Under the pieces are notes generated by a model. The model saw only the letters and a program-made list of their open reading frames with translations. It searched no databases and had not been told where the DNA came from. The position numbers were made by a program, and so were the translations under genes. DNA of 12,438 bases from JAWXVD01 sp044425705. GTDB lineage: Bacteria; Bacillota; Clostridia; Lachnospirales; Lachnospiraceae. Each line of letters opens with the position of its first letter. Position 1 is the stretch's first letter. Positions 6,386 through 12,438 of this stretch are shown here, in pieces. The stretch is from the NCBI GenBank assembly GCA_044425705.1, contig JAWXVD010000100.1, forward strand, positions 1 through 12,438. The letters run 5' to 3'.

Positions 6386-7478
6386 TCATCTGCTCCTCTT
6401 TAAATGCAATATCCAATCTCTTTGCCATATTTTTTTGAACAGATGGGTATAAATGGGAATACCTTTCCGTAATCGTTACACTTTCATGTCCAAATCTTTC
6501 AGCTATCTGCACAGGTGAATAGCCTAAATCAATAAGAAGTGCACAACTAGAATGCCTGAGATCATGAACACGTATTCTTTTGACACCACTTGCCTTTGAA
6601 CCCCTGTCCATTTCATGATGAAGATAACTTTTTGTAACTTGAAATAAACGACTAGTTTCATCAACTTTATAGAGAGAATCAAAGTAATCTTGTATTTCGT
6701 CACATAAGAATTCTGGTAAGTCAATTTTTCGATTACTTTTTTCTGTTTTAGGTGATGTAATTGTAGGCTCTCCCTTAATTACTTGATACGTTTTATTTAT
6801 TCTCAATATCCCATTTTGTAAATCAAAATCCTCTCTTGTTAAGGCAAGCATTTCCCCACATCGAATTCCTGTCCAATATAGGATTTGAAATGCATAATAT
6901 GATATCGGTTTTTCTTTCATTACATCTGAAAATTTTAGATATTCTTCTTTTGTCCAAAAGAGCATTTCTTTTCCTTTTGCCTTTCCCATTTTTCTATTTA
7001 CAATACATGGATTTTTAGGCAAATCATAATATTTTACCGCATGATTGAAAATTGCATTTAGTTGATTTTGTATGGTTCTAAGATAAGTTAATGAATACCC
7101 TTTTCCAGTATCATCTCTTACCCCTAACAATGTATTTTGCCATTGTAATACATCCGTAGCACTGATTTCTGAAAGACTCTTATTTTCAAAATATGGTCGT
7201 ATATGGGTCTCAATTATGTATTCCTTAGTTACAGAGGTGCTAATCTTTAATTGTGGTTTCATGTCATTCATATAAACTTTGATAAATGTTCCAAATCCCA
7301 TATTTATATCTTTACTTGTTTTAAAAATAAATTCATTCTCATAAGCTAGTGCCTCTTTCTTTGTTGCAAATCCTCTTTTTTCATGCTTCTTTTTTTCACC
7401 TTTCCAATCTTTATAATACACTGCAACTCGCCATGTATTCCCCTTATATCCATTCCATTTATCTTTATAAACTGCCAT
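6378..7478 (-). CDS. int: Tyrosine site-specific recombinase (integrase)
   Basis: A 366-aa tyrosine recombinase of the Tn916/phage integrase type, catalysing integration and, with an excisionase, excision of the element. Domains in order: a short N-terminal arm-binding domain with the pattern WRVAVYYKDWKGEKKKHEKRGFATKKEA (about 16-43), a SAM-like core-binding domain (about 62-160) and the catalytic domain (about 172-350). The full catalytic set is present: R206 (WTGIRCGEM), K244 or K247 in the beta hairpin, H305 and R308 (RVHDLRHS), H331 (FGHESV) and the nucleophile Y340 (RYSHLY). It appears intact and active. It lies 18 bases after the Rep-like gene and is cotranscribed with it. The likely target is the 3' end of guaA, which the element abuts. 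Confidence 0.95.
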   Translation of the reverse strand: MAVYKDKWNGYKGNTWRVAVYYKDWKGEKKKHEKRGFATKKEALAYENEFIFKTSKDINMGFGTFIKVYMNDMKPQLKISTSVTKEYIIETHIRPYFENKSLSEISATDVLQWQNTLLGVRDDTGKGYSLTYLRTIQNQLNAIFNHAVKYYDLPKNPCIVNRKMGKAKGKEMLFWTKEEYLKFSDVMKEKPISYYAFQILYWTGIRCGEMLALTREDFDLQNGILRINKTYQVIKGEPTITSPKTEKSNRKIDLPEFLCDEIQDYFDSLYKVDETSRLFQVTKSYLHHEMDRGSKASGVKRIRVHDLRHSSCALLIDLGYSPVQIAERFGHESVTITERYSHLYPSVQKNMAKRLDIAFKEEQMNE

Positions 7479-7496
7479 AATTTTTATCTCCCTCTA

Positions 7497-8369
7497 CTAA
7501 TATGGATTTCCTCTTAAATGCTTTATGTAATCATCTGATAATTTTGTCTGAGCTTCTATTGTCCCTACCAAACTTATCGTATATAGTGTAGAAATCAAAT
7601 ATGCTGACATATTTTTTATACCTAATTCTGCATCTACAATACGATTGAGAACATCACCTATATGCTCATAAGAAAGTTTCAAAAACTGCGACTTTACGAT
7701 AGCCCACGGATATTCTGTATCCTTGATTACTACTTTTTTTCTTGGATAACATACCATATCACAAATAACATCATATATTTCATGAACCATTTTTATTTCA
7801 CTCTCACCATATTGGCTTGCACTTTCAAGTAACCACTCTAGTTTTATATTGTCTGCAATCAAATCTTTATAAAATTTAATCTCTCCCTCTATCACGTCAT
7901 CTTCACCCGATAGATTAATGGATTTTGTATTATCCTTTTTAATATTCTGTTTTATATTATTAGTATTATATTGCATTGCATTTTCCGTAACGGATACATC
8001 ATGTTGGTTTTCCCGTAATGATTTTTCCATATTGGCTTCTCCATGTTGGTTTTTCCCTGATGGTAAAGTATTTTCCATTTTCTTGTCTGTAAATACTTCA
8101 ATTTCACTAGTATATTTTCCATTTTTACTACGTGTTTTTGTTCTTTCCATATACCCTGTTCTCTCCAAATTCAAAATAGAACTTCTTATCGCATCTACTC
8201 CATCTGGAACTATTGCACTTAAACCTGCAATACTAAATTCCCATCCATCAGGTAAACTACAGATAGTACAGAGCACTCCTCGATCTTTCATAGACAGCTC
8301 TTTATCACGAAGTACACTGTTACTAATCATGGTAAAATTCTTTTGTGTTTTATTTTTCAAAACTGCCAT
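7497..8369 (-). CDS. Replication initiator-like HTH protein with DUF6017-type C-terminus
   Basis: A 290-aa protein of a type found in Firmicute conjugative and mobilizable elements. Residues about 10-80 form a winged helix-turn-helix (NFTMISNSVLRDKELSMKDRG, then SIAGLSAIVPDGVDAIRSSI and LERTGYMERTKTR) as in replisome-organiser and RepA-like proteins. A polar, Asn/Lys-rich linker follows (about 90-155). The C-terminal region (about 160-290, WLLESASQYGESE, YPRKKVVIKDTEYPW, MSAYLISTLYTISL) resembles DUF6017. AAGGAG lies 7 bases before the ATG at 8369. It sits between the excisionase-like gene and the integrase. Replication of the excised circle is the probable role, inferred from family and context; a purely regulatory role is possible. 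Confidence 0.8.
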   Translation of the reverse strand: MAVLKNKTQKNFTMISNSVLRDKELSMKDRGVLCTICSLPDGWEFSIAGLSAIVPDGVDAIRSSILNLERTGYMERTKTRSKNGKYTSEIEVFTDKKMENTLPSGKNQHGEANMEKSLRENQHDVSVTENAMQYNTNNIKQNIKKDNTKSINLSGEDDVIEGEIKFYKDLIADNIKLEWLLESASQYGESEIKMVHEIYDVICDMVCYPRKKVVIKDTEYPWAIVKSQFLKLSYEHIGDVLNRIVDAELGIKNMSAYLISTLYTISLVGTIEAQTKLSDDYIKHLRGNPY

Positions 8370-8401
8370 AAATTACTCCTTCCATAAATTTATTTTTCTC
8401 G

Positions 8402-8602
8402 TTATTGCACTCCAGTCAACAAACAAGCTTCTTCGTACCAAATTCTATTTACTTTTCCCGATACTACAATTGCCTTTGGATTTTGTGCTTTCATTTCTGA
8501 ATTCAACTCCTTAATGACTTCATATGCTTTTGCTCTTGAAACTCCAAGATCTGACTTAATAGTATCTACACCTATAAATAGTGGTAATCTTTTATCCATC
8601 AT
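8402..8602 (-). CDS. Small excisionase-like HTH protein
   Basis: A 66-aa basic DNA-binding protein, probably the recombination directionality factor (excisionase). FIGVDTIKSDLGVSRAKAYEVIKELNSEM fits the winged-helix MerR/excisionase fold, and IVVSGKVNRIWYEEA fits the wing and last helix. The start at ATG 8602 is preferred: AAAGGAG is 9 bases upstream, whereas the ATG at 8611 directly touches that site. It is the first gene of the operon that continues with the Rep-like gene and the integrase, and it diverges from the XRE repressor. No excisionase activity can be proved from sequence. Confidence 0.72.
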   Translation of the reverse strand: MMDKRLPLFIGVDTIKSDLGVSRAKAYEVIKELNSEMKAQNPKAIVVSGKVNRIWYEEACLLTGVQ

Positions 8603-8654
8603 ATTTTCCATCTCCTTTCCTAAATCTTATATTTAATAATTATTAGTATTTACT

Positions 8655-8694
8655 ATATTGACTAGTATATCATATTATTATTTATTGTCAATAT
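8655..8694. promoter_or_regulatory. Inverted repeat framing the operon promoter (candidate repressor site)
   Basis: ATATTGAC (8655-8662) and GTCAATAT (8687-8694) are perfect 8-bp inverted repeats 24 bases apart. They flank the minus-strand promoter exactly: one covers the -35, the other lies at the predicted start of transcription. The divergent XRE protein is the likely ligand. Confidence 0.5.
8664..8691 (-). promoter_or_regulatory. Promoter of the xis-rep-int operon
   Basis: Minus strand -35 TTGACA (8686-8691) and -10 TATACT (8664-8669), 16 bases apart. Transcription would start near 8657, about 55 bases before the ATG at 8602. No other good promoter was seen until oriT, so this probably drives the genes down to parR. 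Confidence 0.65.
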
Positions 8695-8700
8695 TAGTTT

Positions 8701-8729
8701 TTGTTATATTTTTTACTTTTCTGTATAAA
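8701..8729 (+). promoter_or_regulatory. Candidate promoter of the XRE repressor gene
   Basis: TTGTTA (8701-8706) and TATAAA (8724-8729) with a 17-base spacer, about 64 bases upstream of the ATG at 8793. It is back to back with the operon promoter. The AT-rich surroundings make chance matches likely. Confidence 0.45.
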
Positions 8730-8792
8730 TATTCTATTTTATCTGTTAAAATGGTATATAGAATAAGTCAAAAATTTTTATGGAGGTTTCTT

Positions 8793-9443
8793 ATGAGTAT
8801 ACTGGATGGTAACAAAGACAATATCTTTGGAGAACGACTAAAGAATTTACGCACTATAATAATGCAAAAAACTCAGAAAGAATTTTCTGAGTTCATATCG
8901 ATACCACAACCAACATTATCAGCTTATGAAAGTGGAAGAAATAAGCCGACTGTGGATGTGGTTATAACAATTGCAGATAAATGCAACATTTCTATAGATT
9001 GGTTGTGTGGGAGAGACGAACAGACTCATCTAGCCTCTCTTGGTGATATTATGGGATTTCTTTTTGAATTATATGAAACAAAAGAATTTTCATGTAAAAC
9101 CGTAGTTCACGATCGTGTTGATATAGAGCATACTGCTGAGACAGATGATGCTAATCGCAATTGGATTCAAATGATGTTCTACCATTGTGAGAATAGAAAA
9201 AATCCAGACAATATCTATAGCCAAAATATCTGTTCTATCATTAAAAAGGTGTCTGAACTTCATGGCAGATTGATTAATTATGATTACCCTCAAGATTATT
9301 ATGATTCTGAAAAAAAGAAATTAATTGAAAGTTATCAGGACTTCCCAATTACTAAAGTGGATTTTTCTGGAATTACAGAAGAAGAACGTTTTAAGATGAG
9401 AAATGAAATGATGCGATTGGAATGGGAAAAGGAGATGCCATAA
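8793..9443 (+). CDS. XRE/CI-type repressor of the element
   Basis: A 216-aa regulator with an N-terminal XRE helix-turn-helix (about residues 11-72: FGERLKNLRTII, QKEFSEFISIPQPTLSAYESGRNKP, TVDVVITIADKCNISIDWLCG). The unrecognised C-terminal region is rich in charged and aromatic residues (about 80-216, including KVSELHGRLINYDYPQDYY). It has neither a LexA-type protease dyad nor a membrane segment that I can see. The ATG at 8793 has GGAGG 8 bases upstream; earlier in-frame starts would run through the promoter region. Position and divergence from the excisionase-like gene suggest it holds the xis-rep-int operon off while the element is integrated. It converges on guaA, with a shared terminator. 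Confidence 0.88.
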   Translation: MSILDGNKDNIFGERLKNLRTIIMQKTQKEFSEFISIPQPTLSAYESGRNKPTVDVVITIADKCNISIDWLCGRDEQTHLASLGDIMGFLFELYETKEFSCKTVVHDRVDIEHTAETDDANRNWIQMMFYHCENRKNPDNIYSQNICSIIKKVSELHGRLINYDYPQDYYDSEKKKLIESYQDFPITKVDFSGITEEERFKMRNEMMRLEWEKEMP

Positions 9444-9461
9444 CACAATCAGATATCATGG

Positions 9462-9483
9462 ATTTTATAGACATTTTATAGAC
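9462..9483. repeat. Perfect tandem 11-bp repeat near the guaA end of the element
   Basis: ATTTTATAGAC occurs twice back to back (9462-9472 and 9473-9483), between the repressor stop codon and the guaA terminator. Short direct repeats near an element end are typical arm-type integrase or excisionase binding sites. The role is inferred. Confidence 0.5.
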
Positions 9484-9489
9484 GAAGAA

Positions 9490-9522
9490 AACGGGAACGC
9501 CCTATTTACAGGCGTTCCCGTT
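9490..9522. terminator. Bidirectional terminator between the repressor gene and guaA
   Basis: Perfect 12-bp GC-rich stem, AACGGGAACGCC (9490-9501) with GGCGTTCCCGTT (9511-9522), and a 9-nt loop. On the minus strand the stem is followed by TTCTTC and on the plus strand by GTTTTC. It starts 10 bases after the guaA stop and serves both convergent genes. Confidence 0.85.
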
Positions 9523-9531
9523 GTTTTCAAC

Positions 9532-11079
9532 CTACTCGAATTCAATCGTTCCCGGTGGCTTACTAGTCAAGTCATACATGACTCTATTCACTCCACGAAC
9601 TTCATTGATAATTCTACTCATTACTTTATTTAATACTTCATACGGTATCTCAGCTGCCTCAGCTGTCATAAAATCAATCGTATTCACCGCCCTCAGCGCA
9701 ACAGCGAAGTCATAAGTTCTTTCATCACCCATAACTCCTACAGAGCGCATGTTTGTTAAGGCTGCAAAATATTGTCCAATTCCACTTGCGATGCCTGCTT
9801 TGGCGATTTCGTCACGGTAGATGAAATCGGCTTCTTGTACCATTTTTACTTTTTCGGCTGTTACTTCTCCAATAATACGGATACCAAGTCCTGGACCTGG
9901 GAAAGGTTGTCTGAATACAAGGTATTCTGGGATTCCTAGTTCTAGACCAGCTTTTCTTACTTCATCTTTGAATAAATCACGAAGTGGTTCAATGATTTCT
10001 TTAAAATCTACACAGTCAGGTAATCCTCCTACGTTGTGGTGAGATTTAATCACTGCTGATTCTCCACCAACACCGCTTTCCACTACGTCTGGATAAATAG
10101 TTCCTTGTACAAGGAAGTCTACTTTACCGATTTTTTGTGCTTCTTCTTCGAATACGCGGATGAATTCTTCGCCGATAATTTTTCTCTTAGCTTCTGGTTC
10201 TTCTATGCCTTTTAATTTTGCATAGTATCTCTCTTGTACGTTTACACGAATAAAGTTTAAGTCGTAATCACCTTCTGGTCCGAATACTGCTTCCACTTCA
10301 TCTCCTTCATCTTTTCTAAGGAGTCCATGATCTACGAATACACAAGTTAATTGGCTACCGATTGCTTTTGAAAGAAGAACTGCTGCAACAGAAGAGTCTA
10401 CACCACCTGATAAAGCACATAATACTTTTCCATCTCCTACTTTTTCGCGAATGGCTTTGATTGATTCTTCCACAAATGAATCCATTCTCCAGTCACCGCT
10501 GCATCCGCATACGTTGTATACGTAGTTCGATAACATTTTCGTTCCTTCTACTGTATGTAATACTTCTGGATGGTATTGGATTGCATATAATTTATTTTCT
10601 TGATTTTCAGCTGCTGCCACAGGGCAATCTGCTGTATGAGATGTAATTTCAAAACCTGGTGCTATTTTAGAAATATAGTCAAAGTGGCTCATCCAACATA
10701 TTGTTTTTTCTGACACACCTTCATAAATAGGTGATGTTGCTTTATCCACAATCACTTCTGTCTTTCCATATTCACGAACATCAGCCTTTTCAACTTTACC
10801 ACCTAAAATGTGCATCATAAGTTGTGCACCATAGCACAATCCTAACACAGGAATACCTAGTTCGAACAATTCTCTTGAATATGTTGGAGAATTTTCTTCG
10901 TAACAGCTATTTGGTCCTCCTGTTAAAATAATTCCCTTGGGATTCATTTCTTTGATTTTTTCAATATCTGTTTTATATGAATATATTTCACAGTATACAT
11001 TACATTCACGTACACGACGTGCTACCAATTGATTATATTGTCCACCAAAATCGATTACAATTACCAATTCTTTTTTCAA
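9532..11079 (-). CDS. guaA: GMP synthase (glutamine-hydrolysing)
   Basis: Complete 515-aa GuaA, converting XMP to GMP with ATP and glutamine in cytoplasmic purine synthesis. The N-terminal class I glutamine amidotransferase has nucleophile C82 (GLCYGAQLM) and the H170/E172 pair (QYHPEV). The ATP pyrophosphatase domain has the P-loop SGGVDSS at 224-230. The dimerisation domain runs to the canonical C-terminus KPPGTIEFE. The start is TTG at 11079 with GGAGG 5 bases upstream. The gene is intact although the mobile element adjoins its 3' end, a known integration hotspot for genomic islands. It has its own promoter and a 140-base leader. Neighbouring MATE transporter reads in the same direction from further upstream. 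Confidence 0.98.
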   Translation of the reverse strand: MKKELVIVIDFGGQYNQLVARRVRECNVYCEIYSYKTDIEKIKEMNPKGIILTGGPNSCYEENSPTYSRELFELGIPVLGLCYGAQLMMHILGGKVEKADVREYGKTEVIVDKATSPIYEGVSEKTICWMSHFDYISKIAPGFEITSHTADCPVAAAENQENKLYAIQYHPEVLHTVEGTKMLSNYVYNVCGCSGDWRMDSFVEESIKAIREKVGDGKVLCALSGGVDSSVAAVLLSKAIGSQLTCVFVDHGLLRKDEGDEVEAVFGPEGDYDLNFIRVNVQERYYAKLKGIEEPEAKRKIIGEEFIRVFEEEAQKIGKVDFLVQGTIYPDVVESGVGGESAVIKSHHNVGGLPDCVDFKEIIEPLRDLFKDEVRKAGLELGIPEYLVFRQPFPGPGLGIRIIGEVTAEKVKMVQEADFIYRDEIAKAGIASGIGQYFAALTNMRSVGVMGDERTYDFAVALRAVNTIDFMTAEAAEIPYEVLNKVMSRIINEVRGVNRVMYDLTSKPPGTIEFE

Positions 11080-11220
11080 ATTTTCCTCCGTTCTAAATTA
11101 GAAGCCATGGAACTTTCTGCTTCCAACTAACACTTGTCCTATTTTTTAACATCATATAGATATTCGCTCTATCCACATCTGTCTGGTTCGTTACAGTTCA
11201 CACGTGACCTCTAACTCTGA
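11080..11220 (-). promoter_or_regulatory. Untranslated leader of guaA, no known riboswitch recognised
   Basis: About 140 bases between the predicted transcription start and the TTG codon. It can form small stems: TCAC-GT-GTGA, a CTGT/ACAG stem, and GAAGC paired with GCTTC close to the ribosome site. I do not see the conserved purine-riboswitch core or an obvious attenuator with a T run. A leader this long is compatible with regulation, but none is shown. Confidence 0.35.
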
Positions 11221-11226
11221 TTCTTA

Positions 11227-11255
11227 ATTATACGAAAAACCCTGCAACTTGACAA
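11227..11255 (-). promoter_or_regulatory. guaA promoter
   Basis: Minus strand -35 TTGTCA (11250-11255) and -10 TATAAT (11227-11232), spacer exactly 17. This is a near-consensus housekeeping promoter for guaA. Confidence 0.8.
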
Positions 11256-11258
11256 GTC

Positions 11259-11284
11259 TTAACGCATAATTTTAACACATAATT
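11259..11284. repeat. Tandem 13-bp repeat just upstream of the guaA promoter
   Basis: TTAACGCATAATT (11259-11271) followed directly by TTAACACATAATT (11272-11284), 12 of 13 identical. It ends 3 bases before the -35 box, a position suited to a regulator or an UP-like element. It matches no operator I recognise. Confidence 0.45.
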
Positions 11285-11341
11285 AATATGTACTGTTGTA
11301 TTTTGCAGCGACTCAGTAAAATATATCGAAGGCATGCCCAT

Positions 11342-12438
11342 TTAAAGCACAATTTTTTGCCATTTTCCTCTTTGATATCGAATCACTAAGAAAACACTAC
11401 GTACAGCCCAGTCAATTGTCATCGCTACCCAGATGCCAAATACTCCCATTTCCAAGGTAACACCTAAGATATAGCTAAATAAAATTCTACACATCCACAT
11501 AGATATCATACTAATTACCATTGGATAGACAGCATCTCCTGCTGCCCTTAATGCGTTTGGCAAGGTAAAAGAAGGCGCCCAGATAAACATACAGCAAATG
11601 CCATGGTAGATAAGAATATTTTTTGTGATGCTTGCTGTTTCTGGTGACAAATGATAAATATTTAAAATCAATGGCAAACATAGTATGACAACACCACTAC
11701 AGAGTATCATACCGATATATGCATATTTCATTAATAGTTTTGTATAATATTTTGCTTCTTCAATGGCTCTAGATCCCATACAATGAGACACCACCGTAAG
11801 CATAGCAAAGTTAATAGATACTCCTGGCAATATTTGGAATAATGCTATATTGTTGGAAACTGCATTGGCTGCAATAGCTATAGTTCCAAATCCTGCCACC
11901 ATGCTTAACACTAAGATTTTACCTAGCTGGAACAAGCTATTTTCTAACCCATTCGGAATACCTATAATACATATCTTATGAATAATCTGGAAGTCTAATT
12001 TCCAGCTACTATCTTTCTTCATATGTACATCTAGCTTCGGATTAAACAAAAGAGTCGTTACTACGATAGCGGCAACCACACGTGAAATTAGGGTTGGAAT
12101 GGCCGCACCTTCTACCCCTGATTCCATCCCATAGATCATAATTGCATTTCCTGCTACATTGATAAAATTCATAAGAAATGAAATTTGCATAGGTACCTTT
12201 GAATTGCTCATAGCACGATACACTGCCGCTCCTGTATTGTAAATTGCTATAAACGGAATGGAATATGCCGTAATTCTAAGATAGATTGATGCATCGCTCA
12301 TAACTTCTGGGGTAATGCTACCAAATACCACTGTTAAAATAAATTGTTGGCAAGCTAGTAATAGTACCATGATGCCCACAGACAATAGGGTATTGAATAG
12401 GAAAAGTTGTTCTGTCACTTTTCCTGCTTTTTCTTTCC
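11342..12438 (-). CDS. MATE-family multidrug/metabolite exporter, N-terminus missing
   Basis: Membrane transporter of the MATE (multi-antimicrobial extrusion) family, expected to export drugs or metabolites using a Na+ or H+ gradient. The frame stays open to the right edge (codons for KEKAGKVTEQ precede the first GTG), so the gene continues off the window; about 365 residues are visible of a usual 440-460. Many hydrophobic segments are present, with MATE features such as PFIAIYNTGAAVYRAMSNSK, MNFINVAGNAIMIYG, GVEGAAIPTLISR and GIPNGLENSLFQLGK. It ends with a basic tail (RYQRGKWQKIVL). Substrate cannot be told. It reads toward guaA with a 262-base gap and I saw no clear terminator. Confidence 0.93.
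   Translation of the reverse strand, partial: KEKAGKVTEQLFLFNTLLSVGIMVLLLACQQFILTVVFGSITPEVMSDASIYLRITAYSIPFIAIYNTGAAVYRAMSNSKVPMQISFLMNFINVAGNAIMIYGMESGVEGAAIPTLISRVVAAIVVTTLLFNPKLDVHMKKDSSWKLDFQIIHKICIIGIPNGLENSLFQLGKILVLSMVAGFGTIAIAANAVSNNIALFQILPGVSINFAMLTVVSHCMGSRAIEEAKYYTKLLMKYAYIGMILCSGVVILCLPLILNIYHLSPETASITKNILIYHGICCMFIWAPSFTLPNALRAAGDAVYPMVISMISMWMCRILFSYILGVTLEMGVFGIWVAMTIDWAVRSVFLVIRYQRGKWQKIVL

Noticed and set aside
7918..8514. Long plus-strand frame of about 198 codons opposite the Rep-like and excisionase-like genes
   Set aside because: It is antisense to two well-supported genes with good ribosome sites, has a Phe/Leu/Ser-rich composition typical of antisense AT-rich coding DNA, and no ribosome site or family motifs.
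9490..9522. The inverted repeat as an end of an insertion sequence
   Set aside because: It is a short GC-rich hairpin 10 bases after the guaA stop, flanked by T-rich bases and between convergent genes, which fits a terminator; no transposase is present.
11080..11341. A purine riboswitch in front of guaA
   Set aside because: The conserved core sequences of the purine aptamer are not present in the leader, and no terminator or anti-terminator pair is visible.
1..12438. CRISPR arrays, tRNA or rRNA genes
   Set aside because: No regularly spaced repeats, and no tRNA or rRNA signatures were recognised on either strand.

Overview
The window is AT-rich DNA with strong AGGAGG-type ribosome binding sites and TTGNCA-17-TATAAT promoters. 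Together with the gene families present, this points to a low-GC Firmicute, most likely a Clostridia gut-type bacterium (Lachnospiraceae-like). The taxon is an inference. No rRNA, tRNA or CRISPR array was seen.

Right part (about 9530-12438): ordinary chromosome. It holds a complete guaA (GMP synthase, minus strand, TTG start, own promoter and leader) and the 3' three quarters of a MATE-family transporter cut by the window edge.

Middle part (about 2257-9489): the backbone of an integrative and mobilizable element abutting the 3' end of guaA. Reading leftward on the minus strand it has a small excisionase-like HTH protein, a DUF6017-type replication initiator-like protein, a tyrosine integrase, a MobC-like ribbon-helix-helix protein, a ParM-type actin-like ATPase and a ParR-like partner. 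Then comes a 440-bp non-coding region with nested inverted repeats and an exact IncP-type nic consensus (probable oriT), followed by mobC, a MOBP-type relaxase and an out-of-frame overlapping gene for a coiled-coil membrane-anchored protein. A phage-type XRE repressor diverges from the excisionase gene at the guaA-proximal end. All the minus-strand genes are tightly packed and end at a strong terminator (2257-2309).

Left part (1-2228): cargo. It contains a Sau3AI-type GATC restriction endonuclease (5' end off the window, so its methyltransferase is presumably further left) and a divergent pair, an 81-aa XRE regulator and an unrecognised 135-aa protein. The pair shares a promoter region with two GACA-N9-TGTC operators.

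The genes suggest an element that integrates at guaA, is excised under control of the XRE repressor, may replicate and be partitioned while excised (Rep plus ParMR), is mobilised by relaxase, MobC and oriT through a helper's type IV secretion system, and carries an anti-phage restriction system. No secretion genes are visible. The left end of the element and its attachment site lie outside the window or were not found.
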